A stretch of DNA of 64,000 bases, taken from contig NZ_FRAB01000003.1 in assembly GCF_900142195.1 (NCBI RefSeq), forward strand, positions 210,098 to 274,097, given 5' to 3'. Source of the stretch: Paraburkholderia terricola (GTDB taxonomy: Bacteria; Pseudomonadota; Gammaproteobacteria; Burkholderiales; Burkholderiaceae). Both the position numbers and the translations under genes were made by a program. Position 1 is the first letter of the stretch. Every line of letters starts with the position of its first letter. Below, piece by piece: positions 27,439 to 36,706 of this stretch. The notes under the pieces were generated by a model. The model ran no database searches. It saw only the letters and a program-made list of their open reading frames with translations, and was not told the origin of the DNA.

Positions 27439-28476
27439 ATGACCGAAGCTGCCGTAGTGGACACGCATGCGCCGTCCGTTGCACGAGCCGGCGCGCAGGA
27501 TTCGCGTCAGGAGCCGCCGCATATCGATCTCGCGGCGCTGTATCGCGACTCCGGCATCGGCGACGTGCTCGCCGAACTCGACCGCGACCTGGTCGGACTC
27601 GTGCCGGTCAAGACCCGCATCCGCGAGGTCGCCGCTCATCTGCTGGTGGAGCGCGCCCGCGATTCGCTCGGCCTCGCGAGCGGCGCGCCGACCCTGCACA
27701 TGTGTTTCTCCGGCAATCCCGGCACGGGCAAGACCACGGTCGCGCTGCGCATGGCCGAAGTGCTGCACCGGCTCGGCTACATTCGCCGCAATCATCTGGT
27801 TTCGGTGACGCGCGACGACCTCGTCGGTCAATACATCGGCCATACCGCGCCGAAAACGCGCGATGTGCTAAAGCGCGCGATGGGCGGCGTGCTGTTCATC
27901 GACGAAGCGTATTACCTGTATCGCCCCGAGAACGAGCGCGACTACGGCCAGGAAGCGATCGAAATCCTGCTGCAGACAATGGAAAACCAGCGCGACGATC
28001 TGGTGGTGATTCTCGCGGGCTACGCGTCGCGTATGGAGATCTTCTTCGAAAGCAATCCGGGTTTCCGTTCCCGGATCGCGCATCACATCACGTTCCCCGA
28101 TTACGAGGAAGCGGAACTGCTCGACATCGCCGAGCGCATGCTCGCGACGATGCACTACCGCTTCGACGCCGACTCGCGGCGCGCTTTCGCCGAGTACCTC
28201 GCGCTGCGCATCCGTCAGCCGAATTTCGCCAACGCCCGTTCGGTGCGCAATGCGCTCGACCGCGCGCGGCTGCGCCAGGCGAACCGCCTGTTCGCCAACG
28301 CGATGAAGGGCGGCGCGCCGATCGACGCCGCCGCGCTCACGTTGATCGGCGCCGCCGACGTGCGCGCGAGCCGCGTATTCGACGAGCCGTCCGCCGAGGC
28401 CGGGAGCGACGCCGCTTGTGCGTCCGCGTCCGCATCCCCGCCAGCGCCGCGCGCCTTTCAGGCGCCGCCAGGCTGA
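27439..28476 (+). CDS. cbbX: Red-type RuBisCO activase, AAA+ protein
   Basis: 345 aa. Walker [12 protein letters not shown], Walker [13 protein letters not shown], pore-loop region [10 protein letters not shown], and arginine-finger region NPGFRSRI. CbbX threads the RuBisCO large-subunit C-terminus to release inhibitory sugar phosphates and is itself activated by RuBP. A good Shine-Dalgarno (AAGGAG) lies 7 bp before ATG 27439. The Ala/Ser-rich C-terminal 35 residues are a lineage-specific tail. Confidence 0.96.
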   Translation: MTEAAVVDTHAPSVARAGAQDSRQEPPHIDLAALYRDSGIGDVLAELDRDLVGLVPVKTRIREVAAHLLVERARDSLGLASGAPTLHMCFSGNPGTGKTTVALRMAEVLHRLGYIRRNHLVSVTRDDLVGQYIGHTAPKTRDVLKRAMGGVLFIDEAYYLYRPENERDYGQEAIEILLQTMENQRDDLVVILAGYASRMEIFFESNPGFRSRIAHHITFPDYEEAELLDIAERMLATMHYRFDADSRRAFAEYLALRIRQPNFANARSVRNALDRARLRQANRLFANAMKGGAPIDAAALTLIGAADVRASRVFDEPSAEAGSDAACASASASPPAPRAFQAPPG

Positions 28477-28503
28477 ACGACAACAATCCTTCAGGAGATC
28501 GCC

Positions 28504-29607
28504 ATGCAAGACGGACGTACGACCCTTTCGAAGTTCCTGATCGACACGCTCGACCGCCAGCCCTCTCCTGCGGGGACGACGGAGACGGCGGGGCTCTCGG
28601 CGCTGCTCATCGACGTGGCCGCGGCGATCAAGTCGATCTCGGCGATGCTCACCAAGGGCGCGCTCGGCGGCAATTACGGTTCGGCGCAAAGCATCAACAC
28701 GCATGGCGAGGAGCAGAAGAAGCTCGACGTCGCGACCAACGAGATTTTCGTGCAGCAATGCGAGTGGGACGGTTTGCTCGCCGCGATGGCGTCGGAGGAA
28801 ATGGAGACCGTCTACGCGATTCCGCCGGGCTATCCGCGCGGCGACTATCTGCTCGCCTTCGATCCGCTCGACGGCTCCTCGAACATCGACATCAACGGCG
28901 TGGTGGGCTCGATTTTCTCGGTGCTGCGCAATCACGGCGACAAGGACGCGCCGGTCGGCGAGGCCGCGTTCCTGCGGCCCGGTTGCGAGCAGGTCGCGGC
29001 GGGCTACGCCGTCTATGGTCCGTCGACCATGCTCGTGCTGTCGGTCGGCAACGGCACGCATGGCTTCACGCTGGAGCGCGACATCGGCAATTTCGTGCTC
29101 ACGCATTCGAACATCCGCATTCCCGAGGACACCGTGGAGTTCGCGATCAACGCGTCGAACGAGCGCTTCTGGGAGCCGCCCGTGCGCCGCTACGTGCAGG
29201 AGTGCAAGGACGGCCGCAGCGGCTGCCGCGCGAGCGACTTCAACATGCGCTGGATCGCGTCGATGGTCGCGGAAGTGCATCGGATCCTGATGCGCGGCGG
29301 CGTGTTCATGTACCCGCGCGACTCCAAGACGCCGGCGATGGAAGGACGCCTGCGCCTGCTCTACGAAGCGAACCCGATGAGTTTTCTGATCGAGCAGGCG
29401 GGCGGCCTGTCGATCACCGGACGCGAACGGATACTCGATGTCGTGCCGGCCACGCTGCATGGGCGCGTGCCCGTGATCCTCGGTTCGAAGAACGAGGTGG
29501 AGCGCATCGGCCGGTATCACGGCGAATACGACCGTGGCGAGGACAAGCCGTTCTCGTCGCCGCTCTTCAACCGGCGCTCGCTGTTTTTGCCCGACTTCAC
29601 GGCGTGA
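28504..29607 (+). CDS. cbbF: Fructose-1,6/sedoheptulose-1,7-bisphosphatase, class I
   Basis: 367 aa. Metal site [12 protein letters not shown], substrate loop [16 protein letters not shown], and [32 protein letters not shown], all class I FBPase signatures. It regenerates ribulose-5-phosphate precursors in the Calvin cycle and sits 27 bp after cbbX. Dual FBPase/SBPase activity is usual for cbbF and is inferred here. Confidence 0.95.
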   Translation: MQDGRTTLSKFLIDTLDRQPSPAGTTETAGLSALLIDVAAAIKSISAMLTKGALGGNYGSAQSINTHGEEQKKLDVATNEIFVQQCEWDGLLAAMASEEMETVYAIPPGYPRGDYLLAFDPLDGSSNIDINGVVGSIFSVLRNHGDKDAPVGEAAFLRPGCEQVAAGYAVYGPSTMLVLSVGNGTHGFTLERDIGNFVLTHSNIRIPEDTVEFAINASNERFWEPPVRRYVQECKDGRSGCRASDFNMRWIASMVAEVHRILMRGGVFMYPRDSKTPAMEGRLRLLYEANPMSFLIEQAGGLSITGRERILDVVPATLHGRVPVILGSKNEVERIGRYHGEYDRGEDKPFSSPLFNRRSLFLPDFTA

Positions 29608-29711
29608 CACGCGTGACTCGCATGACCCCGGCAACCCGCGTGCGCGCGTAATCCGCGCGGCAGCGGCGCAGCCAGCAGCCGAAAAGAACATCACCTTCCG
29701 GAGACAAGCGT

Positions 29712-30584
29712 ATGTCACTCAAACACCCGATCATCGCGGTAACCGGTTCGAGCGGCGCCGGCACCACGACCGTCATGAAAAGCTTCACCCACATCTTTCG
29801 GCGCGAGAAGATCAACGCGCAGATCGTCGAGGGCGACGCCTTTCACCGTTACGACCGCAACGGCATGCGCGAGGCGATGAAGGAGCACGAGCGCGACGGC
29901 GCGCCGAACTTCAGCCATTTCGGACCCGAGGCGAATCTGCTCGAAGAACTGGAGACGCTGTTCGCCAGTTACGGCGAAAGCGGCTCGGGCAAGTTGCGCC
30001 ACTACGTGCACGACGAAGGCGAATCGCGGCTCTACAAGCAGGACGCCGGCACCTTCACGCCGTGGGAGGACGTGACGCCCGGCACCGATCTGATGTTCTA
30101 CGAGGGGCTGCACGGCGCGGCGGTGACCGACAAAATCGACGTCGCGCGGCATGCGGATCTGCTGATCGGCGTGGTGCCGATCATCAACCTCGAATGGATT
30201 CAGAAGCTGCACCGCGATCAGAACATGCGCGGTTACTCGCACGAAGCGGTGGTCGATACGATCCTGCGGCGCATGCCCGATTACGTGAACTACATCTGTC
30301 CGCAATTCTCCCGCACGCATGTCAACTTTCAGCGCGTGCCGACCGTGGATACCTCGAATCCCTTCACCGCCCGCGAAATTCCGGCGCCGGACGAGAGCTT
30401 CGTCGTGATCCGTTTCGCGCGGCCGAAGGGCATCGACTTCCAGTACCTGCTGACGATGCTGCACGACTCGTTCATGTCGCGCCCCAATGTGATCGTCGTT
30501 CCGGGCGGCAAGATGGGCCTCGCGATGCAACTGATTTTCACGCCGATGATTCTGCAACTGATCGACCGGCAGGCGCGCGCCTGA
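29712..30584 (+). CDS. cbbP: Phosphoribulokinase
   Basis: 290 aa. P-loop GSSGAGTTT near residue 12, followed by [27 protein letters not shown] and [11 protein letters not shown]. This is the octameric proteobacterial PRK, usually NADH-activated, which makes ribulose-1,5-bisphosphate for RuBisCO. It follows cbbF by 104 bp within the operon. Confidence 0.97.
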   Translation: MSLKHPIIAVTGSSGAGTTTVMKSFTHIFRREKINAQIVEGDAFHRYDRNGMREAMKEHERDGAPNFSHFGPEANLLEELETLFASYGESGSGKLRHYVHDEGESRLYKQDAGTFTPWEDVTPGTDLMFYEGLHGAAVTDKIDVARHADLLIGVVPIINLEWIQKLHRDQNMRGYSHEAVVDTILRRMPDYVNYICPQFSRTHVNFQRVPTVDTSNPFTAREIPAPDESFVVIRFARPKGIDFQYLLTMLHDSFMSRPNVIVVPGGKMGLAMQLIFTPMILQLIDRQARA

Positions 30585-30648
30585 GCGCGGGGCGATCGGC
30601 AAGCCACGGCGGGACCCGTTTTTCTATTTCGTGCAAGGAGACACTTTC

Positions 30649-32694
30649 ATGAGTGCCGTTGCAGAATCTGTTGGTGCGCCCGCGACCCGGCTCATGGCCG
30701 ACGCGCTGCGCATGCTCGCGATCGATGCGGTGGAAGCGGCGAAGTCCGGCCATCCGGGCATGCCGCTCGGCATGGCGGAGATTGCCGTCGCGTTGTGGGA
30801 CCGGCATCTGAAGCACAATCCGCGCGATCCGGCGTGGCCCGACCGCGATCGCTTCGTGTTGTCGAACGGACACGGCTCGATGCTGTTGTACGGCTTGCTG
30901 CATCTGAGCGGCTATGACTTGCCGATCGACGAGTTGAAGCGCTTTCGTCAGTTGCACAGCAAGACGCCGGGGCATCCCGAAGTGGGCGTGACGCCCGGCG
31001 TCGAAACCACCACGGGTCCGCTCGGGCAAGGTCTCGCGAACGCGGTCGGCATGGCGCTCGCCGAGGCGCTGCTCGCGCGCGAGTTCAACCGGCCCGGCCA
31101 TGCGATCGTCGATCACCGCACCTACGTGTTCACCGGCGACGGCTGTCTGATGGAAGGCATCTCGCACGAGGCCGCGTCGCTCGCGGGCACGCTGAAGCTC
31201 GACAAGCTCACGGTGCTGTACGACGACAACGGCATTTCGATCGACGGCCACGTTCAGCAGTGGTTCGCCGACGACACGCCGGCGCGCTTCGCCGCGTATG
31301 GCTGGCACGTGGTGCGCGCGGTGGACGGCCATGACGTCGACGCGGTCGATCGCGCCTTGCAGGACGCGCGCGCGGCGGGCAAGCCGACGCTGATCTGCTG
31401 CAAGACGGTGATCGGCAAGGGTTCGCCGTCGAAAGCTGGCACCCACGACGTGCACGGCGCGCCGCTCGGCGCGGACGAGATCGGCGCGACCCGGCGCGCG
31501 CTCGGCTGGCCGCATCCGCCCTTCGTGATGCCGGGCGAGGTCCGCACGCTATGGGACGCAAGCGAGCGCGGCGCCGCCGCGCAAGCGGAGTGGACGCAGC
31601 GCTTCGACGCCTATCGCAGGCATTACCCCGCCGAGGCGGCCGAATTCGAACGCCGGACCCAGGGCACGCTGCCCGCGCAATGGCGCGACGCGGTCCGCGC
31701 GATGGTGCGCGACGTCGACTGCGCGGCGGAATCGATTGCGACGCGCAAGGCCTCGCAGCAGACCATCGCCGTGCTCGCGCGCGTCCTCCCCGAGTTTCTG
31801 GGCGGCTCGGCCGACCTGACCGGCTCCAATCTCACCAACTGGAAAAGCGCCGTCGACGTGCATGCCGACGACGGCGGCCTGCAAGGCGGCAACTATCTGC
31901 ACTACGGCGTGCGCGAATTCGGCATGAGCGCGCTGATGAACGGCATTGCGCTGCATCGCGGGCATGTTCCGTTCGGCGGCACGTTCCTCACGTTTTCCGA
32001 CTACTCGCGCAACGCTTTGCGCATGGCCTCGCTGATGAAAACGCGCGCGATCTTCGTGTTCACGCACGATTCGATCGGTCTCGGCGAGGACGGGCCGACA
32101 CACCAGGCGGTGGAACATGCGGCGAGCCTCAGACTGATTCCGGGGCTCGACATCTGGCGTCCGTGCGACACGGTCGAAACGGCGCAGGCCTGGGCGCAAG
32201 CGGTCGAACGCGACGGGCCGTCGTGCCTGCTGCTGAGCCGGCAGAACCTGCCGTTCGCGGCGCGTAGCGGCGAACAGATCGACGCCGTCGAGCAAGGCGG
32301 TTATGTGCTGCGCGACTGGCCGGACGAGTCCGCGTCGCAGCCGCGCGTCGTGCTGATCGCGACCGGTTCGGAAGTCGCGCTCGCGCTCGACGCCGTCGCG
32401 CCGCTTGCCGAAGCCGGCATCGCCGCGCGGGTCGTCTCGATGCCGTCCACCAGCGTGTTCGACCGGCAGCCGCGCGCATGGCGCGATGCGGTGTTGCCGC
32501 CGGGTGTGCCGCGGGTCGCGGTGGAAGCGGGCGTGACCGCGTTCTGGCGGCAATACGTCGGGCTGGAGGGCGGCGTGGTCGGCATCGATTCGTTCGGCGA
32601 ATCGGCGCCCGCCGCCGCGCTGTTCACGCACTTCAATCTGACGGCGCAGGCGGTGGTGGACGAAGCCCGCCGCGTCGCGCATGGCGCGCCATGA
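30649..32694 (+). CDS. cbbT: Transketolase
   Basis: 681 aa. GHPGMPLG (substrate site), [16 protein letters not shown], and the thiamine-diphosphate motif [18 protein letters not shown] ending in LYDDN. Second half: [22 protein letters not shown]. It moves two-carbon units in RuBP regeneration. ATG 30649 is preferred over GTG 30631 because AAGGAG lies at the right distance before it. Confidence 0.96.
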   Translation: MSAVAESVGAPATRLMADALRMLAIDAVEAAKSGHPGMPLGMAEIAVALWDRHLKHNPRDPAWPDRDRFVLSNGHGSMLLYGLLHLSGYDLPIDELKRFRQLHSKTPGHPEVGVTPGVETTTGPLGQGLANAVGMALAEALLAREFNRPGHAIVDHRTYVFTGDGCLMEGISHEAASLAGTLKLDKLTVLYDDNGISIDGHVQQWFADDTPARFAAYGWHVVRAVDGHDVDAVDRALQDARAAGKPTLICCKTVIGKGSPSKAGTHDVHGAPLGADEIGATRRALGWPHPPFVMPGEVRTLWDASERGAAAQAEWTQRFDAYRRHYPAEAAEFERRTQGTLPAQWRDAVRAMVRDVDCAAESIATRKASQQTIAVLARVLPEFLGGSADLTGSNLTNWKSAVDVHADDGGLQGGNYLHYGVREFGMSALMNGIALHRGHVPFGGTFLTFSDYSRNALRMASLMKTRAIFVFTHDSIGLGEDGPTHQAVEHAASLRLIPGLDIWRPCDTVETAQAWAQAVERDGPSCLLLSRQNLPFAARSGEQIDAVEQGGYVLRDWPDESASQPRVVLIATGSEVALALDAVAPLAEAGIAARVVSMPSTSVFDRQPRAWRDAVLPPGVPRVAVEAGVTAFWRQYVGLEGGVVGIDSFGESAPAAALFTHFNLTAQAVVDEARRVAHGAP

Positions 32695-32729
32695 TCCGTT
32701 TCATTCGATAAGAGCTCAAGGAGTTTGCG

Positions 32730-33767
32730 ATGGCCTTCATAGCACTGCGGCAACTACTGGACCACGCGGCCGAGCACGGCTACGGCGTGCCGGCGTTCAA
32801 CGTCAACAACATGGAGCAGATTCACGCGATCATGCAGGCCGCCGAGGCCACCGCGAGCCCGGTGATCCTGCAGGCGTCGGCGGGGGCGCGCAAATATGCG
32901 GGCGAACCGTATTTGCGGCATCTCGTCCTGGCTGCGCTGGAGGCGCACCCCGATATTCCGCTCGTGCTGCATCAGGATCATGGCGCGAGCCCGGCGTTGT
33001 GCCAGCAGGCGATCCGTTCGGGCTTCACGTCGGTGATGATGGACGGCTCGCTGCTGCCCGACCAGAAAACGCCGGCCGGCTACGACTACAACGTCGACGT
33101 GAGCCGCCGCGTGGTGGAGTCCGCGCATGCGGTGGGCGTTTCCGTGGAGGGCGAGCTGGGTTGTCTCGGTTCGCTCGAAACCGGCGAGGCGGGCGAGGAG
33201 GACGGCGTCGGCGCGCAAGGCAAACTCTCGCGCGACGATCTGCTCACCGATCCGCACGAGGCGCAGATTTTCGTCGAAGCCACCGGCGTCGATGCGTTGG
33301 CGATTGCGATTGGCACCTCGCACGGCGCGTACAAGTTCAGCCGCCAGCCGACCGGCGACATTCTGGCGATCGACCGCATCGTCGAGATTCATGAGCGGAT
33401 TCCGAACACGCATCTGGTGATGCACGGCTCGTCGTCGGTGCCGCAGGAATGGCTCGCGATCATCCGCGAATACGGCGGCGAGATTCCGGTGACTTACGGC
33501 GTGCCGGTCGAGGAGATCCGGCGCGGCATCGCGCATGGCGTGCGCAAGGTGAACATCGACACGGACATCCGCCTCGCAATGAGCGGCGCGATGCGCAAGT
33601 CGATGGCGAATGCGCGTTCCGAGTTCGATCCGCGCGCCGCGTTGAAGGCCGCGACCGCGGCGGCGAGCGCCGTGTGCGTCGAGCGCTTCGAGGCGTTCGG
33701 CTGCGCGGGGCAGGCGCCGCGCATCAAGCCGCTGCCGCTCGAGGCGATGGCGCGCCGCTACCACTGA
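32730..33767 (+). CDS. cbbA: Fructose-bisphosphate aldolase, class II
   Basis: 345 aa. Zinc ligands in LHQDHGAS and in VMHGSSSVP; catalytic region MMDGSLLP; phosphate loop [11 protein letters not shown]. The Calvin-type aldolases condense triose phosphates to FBP and, with erythrose-4-phosphate, SBP. It starts 35 bp after cbbT. Length and motifs match the CbbA subgroup. Confidence 0.96.
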   Translation: MAFIALRQLLDHAAEHGYGVPAFNVNNMEQIHAIMQAAEATASPVILQASAGARKYAGEPYLRHLVLAALEAHPDIPLVLHQDHGASPALCQQAIRSGFTSVMMDGSLLPDQKTPAGYDYNVDVSRRVVESAHAVGVSVEGELGCLGSLETGEAGEEDGVGAQGKLSRDDLLTDPHEAQIFVEATGVDALAIAIGTSHGAYKFSRQPTGDILAIDRIVEIHERIPNTHLVMHGSSSVPQEWLAIIREYGGEIPVTYGVPVEEIRRGIAHGVRKVNIDTDIRLAMSGAMRKSMANARSEFDPRAALKAATAAASAVCVERFEAFGCAGQAPRIKPLPLEAMARRYH

Positions 33768-33790
33768 ACCCACATCGAGAGGAAACGGCC

Positions 33791-34522
33791 ATGCGCGACT
33801 TCCTGATTGCCCCGTCGCTGCTGTCGGCGGATTTCGCCCGTCTCGCCGACGAGATCCGCGACGTGAGCGCGGCCGGCGCGGACTGGATCCATCTGGACGT
33901 GATGGACAACCACTACGTGCCGAACCTCACGGTCGGGCCGCTCGTGTGCGCGGCGATCCGCCCGCATACGCCGGTGCCGATCGACGTGCATCTGATGACG
34001 ATGCCCGTCGATCCGCTCGTGCTCGCGTTCGCGGAGGCGGGCGCGAACACGATCAGCTTTCATCCCGAAGCGTCGCTACACGTGCACCGCACCATCGAAC
34101 TGATCAAGGCCAACGGCGCGCGCGCGGGACTGGCGCTCAATCCGGCCACGCCGCTCGCGGTGCTCGATCATGTGATGGAAATGCTTGACGTGGTGGTGGT
34201 GATGTCGGTGAATCCGGGGTTCGGCGGGCAGGCCTTCATTCCCGAAACGCTGGAGAAGCTGCGCAGCCTGCGCAAGTCGGTCGACGCGACGATGCAGCGC
34301 ACCGGACGGCCGTTGCTGATCGAAGTGGATGGCGGCGTGAAGGCGTCGAACATCGCGGCGATCGCGGCCGCGGGCGCGGATGTGTTCGTTGCGGGTTCGG
34401 CTGTGTTCGGCGCGGATAACTATGCGCAGGCGATCGGCGGGATGCGCGCCGAACTGGCGCTTGGCAATGTCAACCTGGGTGTTGATCTGAACGATGCGGC
34501 GGGCCTCGCCGTGACGCACTGA
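33791..34522 (+). CDS. cbbE: Ribulose-phosphate 3-epimerase
   Basis: 243 aa. APSLLSADFARLADEI, WIHLDVMDNHYVPNLTVGP, VPIDVHLM, VVMSVNPGFGGQAF and LIEVDGGV are the full set of Rpe metal and substrate motifs. It feeds ribulose-5-phosphate to cbbP. ATG 33791 follows cbbA by 23 bp. Last gene of the cbb operon; cbbZ and cbbR are not here but elsewhere in the window. Confidence 0.96.
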   Translation: MRDFLIAPSLLSADFARLADEIRDVSAAGADWIHLDVMDNHYVPNLTVGPLVCAAIRPHTPVPIDVHLMTMPVDPLVLAFAEAGANTISFHPEASLHVHRTIELIKANGARAGLALNPATPLAVLDHVMEMLDVVVVMSVNPGFGGQAFIPETLEKLRSLRKSVDATMQRTGRPLLIEVDGGVKASNIAAIAAAGADVFVAGSAVFGADNYAQAIGGMRAELALGNVNLGVDLNDAAGLAVTH

Positions 34523-34612
34523 AGCGGGTAGTCGAGGCTGGCACTTGGAGCGGCCACTTCACGCGGCCACTTCAAGCGAGTGCCCGAAGCGAGTACCTGC
34601 AACTCGCAGGCG

Positions 34613-35995
34613 CTAGCGTTTCTTCATCGTCTCTCCGGGTGCGCACCATGCGGCGAGATCCTGTTCGGGCCGGTCGACCGCGCAGCCCCAGTCGAGCGGC
34701 TGGTCCTGGTCGAAGCGCTTGCCGAGGCGCCAGGCGATTTCCGCGCGGGCGAGTTGCACGCCCATGTAGAACGCGTGGCCGCCGTCGCTCTCCAGATTCA
34801 GTTGCGGATAGAGCGCGAAGGGGTCGTCCGCCACGCGATGGCCGTCGCGGTTGTAGACGTGGATGCCGTCGTCGCTCACCTGTACGCGGAAATTCGGATC
34901 GCGCACCTCGCGGGCGAAGTCGTCGATTTCCGCGGCGCTGTAGGGAAACGGGCGTTTCGCGTGAACCGTGGCGAGATCGCCGTTGATGCCTTTCGGCAGC
35001 ACTTGCGCTTCGCGTGCGGCATGCATCACGCGGCGCGCGACGTCGGCCTCGCGCACGGCGCGCCGCGCATGCAGGCTCACGGCGGTCGTGAGCACCGCGC
35101 TCACGCGAAGCTCCGCGGCCATGCCGAGCAGCACCGCGTTGATGCCGCTCGTATCGGCTTCGGTCAACTCGGTTACGTTGCCGATGCCCATCATGATCGC
35201 GATGTCGGGATAGCGCTCGCGCAGCCCGACATAACGCGCTATCGACGCGGCGAGCCCGAACGGGATCGGATCGAGAATCGGGTCGGCGAGAAACGCGCGT
35301 CCGCGCGCGGACAGCAGGTCGATCGCGGCGTCGAGCGAGGCCGGCTCGCGCTGATCGCGCGCGACCAGAATCGGCGTCGACGGGACTTCGTCGGCGATCC
35401 ACAGCGTGTCGAGGTTCAGGCTCATCAGATAGTCGGCGCCCGCGCGGCCGCCGCGCAGCAGTTCCTCGCTGCGCATCGAATCGACGCTCACGCGATAGCC
35501 TTCGGCCTTCAGCAGACGAACCGCGTCTTCGAGATGAGGAAACGGTGTTTCGGGCAGGCAGCCGATGTCGATCACGTCGGCGCCCTGGGCGGCATAATCG
35601 CGTGCGCGCTTCGCGATGCCTTCCAGATCGAGGCGCGGCGCATCGACGATCTCCGCGAAAATCTCGGTCTCGTAGTGCGTCAGATCCATCGGCTTGGCCT
35701 CGCGGCCGAAGAACTGCGGCAGATCCTTGACCTCTTCGGGACCGCGCTCCACCGGCACGCCGTAGTGCGCGCTCAACGCGTCGAGATCGCCGCGGCAGCG
35801 TCCCGGCACGATCACCCGCTGCGCCGCGAGCGGCGCGGCCACGCGGCGGCGAATCATGTCCGCCGTCATCAACGCGGCCACCTGTAGCCCGATTTCGCGG
35901 ATCTCCCAACTGAACGGCGTCGGCGCCATGCTGTCGAGCACGCGTGCGAGGCTCTTCTCGGCGAGCCGGCCAGTCAGGAAGACGATGTGGTCCAT
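34613..35995 (-). CDS. Dihydropteroate-synthase-like protein of H4MPT biosynthesis
   Basis: 460 aa. N-terminal about 100 residues (MDHIVFLTGRLAEKSLARVL) are the DUF6513-type domain found with these proteins. The C-terminal TIM barrel carries AAQGADVIDIGCLPET, YRVSVDSMRSEELLRGGRAGADYLMSLN and MMGIGNVTELTEAD, recalling dihydropteroate synthase. Homologues occur in archaea and methylotrophs making H4MPT and are thought to join pterin with the aminobenzoyl-riboside unit. It is last in the regulator-dmrB-DHPS unit and converges on cbbE. Function is inferred from family and context. Confidence 0.8.
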   Translation of the reverse strand: MDHIVFLTGRLAEKSLARVLDSMAPTPFSWEIREIGLQVAALMTADMIRRRVAAPLAAQRVIVPGRCRGDLDALSAHYGVPVERGPEEVKDLPQFFGREAKPMDLTHYETEIFAEIVDAPRLDLEGIAKRARDYAAQGADVIDIGCLPETPFPHLEDAVRLLKAEGYRVSVDSMRSEELLRGGRAGADYLMSLNLDTLWIADEVPSTPILVARDQREPASLDAAIDLLSARGRAFLADPILDPIPFGLAASIARYVGLRERYPDIAIMMGIGNVTELTEADTSGINAVLLGMAAELRVSAVLTTAVSLHARRAVREADVARRVMHAAREAQVLPKGINGDLATVHAKRPFPYSAAEIDDFAREVRDPNFRVQVSDDGIHVYNRDGHRVADDPFALYPQLNLESDGGHAFYMGVQLARAEIAWRLGKRFDQDQPLDWGCAVDRPEQDLAAWCAPGETMKKR

Positions 35996-36008
35996 GTCGG
36001 TCAGGTCA

Positions 36009-36115
36009 GTACGCGCCGGGCCGCCCCAAGCGTGCTGACGCCCCTTCGGGGGGCAGCGACCGCAGGGAGCATGGGGGTCGTTTCAAGTACGCGCCGGGCA
36101 GCGACCGCAGGGAGC
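36009..36115. repeat. Intergenic direct repeat between dmrB and the DHPS-like gene
   Basis: GTACGCGCCGGGC occurs at about 36009 and 36087, and CAGCGACCGCAGGGAGC at about 36054 and 36099. A small CCCCTTCGGGG hairpin lies at about 36041-36051. It resembles intergenic repeats common in Burkholderiaceae. Confidence 0.6.
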
Positions 36116-36127
36116 GTGGGGTTCGTC

Positions 36128-36706
36128 TCATACCAGATCGAGCGTCGACAAGCGTTCACCGAGCGCCGCTTTCAGCTCATCCAGCGAGCGAACGAGGGTC
36201 GTATATTCGAAGCGCGACAGGCGCTCGACGTTGTCGAGTTCGATCGCCCGCGGACGCAGTTCCACCCATTCGTTCGGGCTTTGCGTGATCACGGTCGGTT
36301 CGGTGTCGCATGCAAACACAATGCCCGGAATGCATTGCTTGCCCGCCTGCGCGAACATGTTGGTGGGCAGCGTATCGGAGATGCCGAACGCGCATTTGGC
36401 GACGGTGTTGCTGGTGGCGGGCGCGATCACCACCGTGTGATAGACGCCGTGATACAGCATGCCGACCGGCACGCCGCTCGCGCTGTTGTCGCGCAGCACG
36501 CGGAAATGCTTGCGCAGCTTCGGCAGCGGCCAACCGTAAAGCGGTAGCACTTCCTCGCCGGCCGCGGACAGAAAGAGGTCCACGCGCGGCAGTTCGAGCG
36601 CGAGCGCGATGGACTCCTCGATCATATGGCCGGAGCCGGTCACGCACCACGCAAAACGCGCATCGGGCTTGAACTCGTTGAGGTGACGCGCGGGTGCCTG
36701 GGTCAT
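36128..36706 (-). CDS. dmrB: Flavoprotein, dihydromethanopterin reductase (DmrB) type
   Basis: 192 aa. Flavoprotein/PPC-decarboxylase-like fold: FAWCVTGSGHMIEESIALAL, VDLFLSAAGEEVLPLYGW, and VVIAPATSNTVAKCAFGISDTLPTNMFAQAGK with the FMN-binding PATSNT loop. DmrB of Burkholderia xenovorans is a cage-forming flavoprotein that reduces dihydromethanopterin, the last step to active H4MPT; this protein has the same features. Its ATG overlaps the stop of the sigma-54 activator gene (ATGA). Confidence 0.85.
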   Translation of the reverse strand: MTQAPARHLNEFKPDARFAWCVTGSGHMIEESIALALELPRVDLFLSAAGEEVLPLYGWPLPKLRKHFRVLRDNSASGVPVGMLYHGVYHTVVIAPATSNTVAKCAFGISDTLPTNMFAQAGKQCIPGIVFACDTEPTVITQSPNEWVELRPRAIELDNVERLSRFEYTTLVRSLDELKAALGERLSTLDLV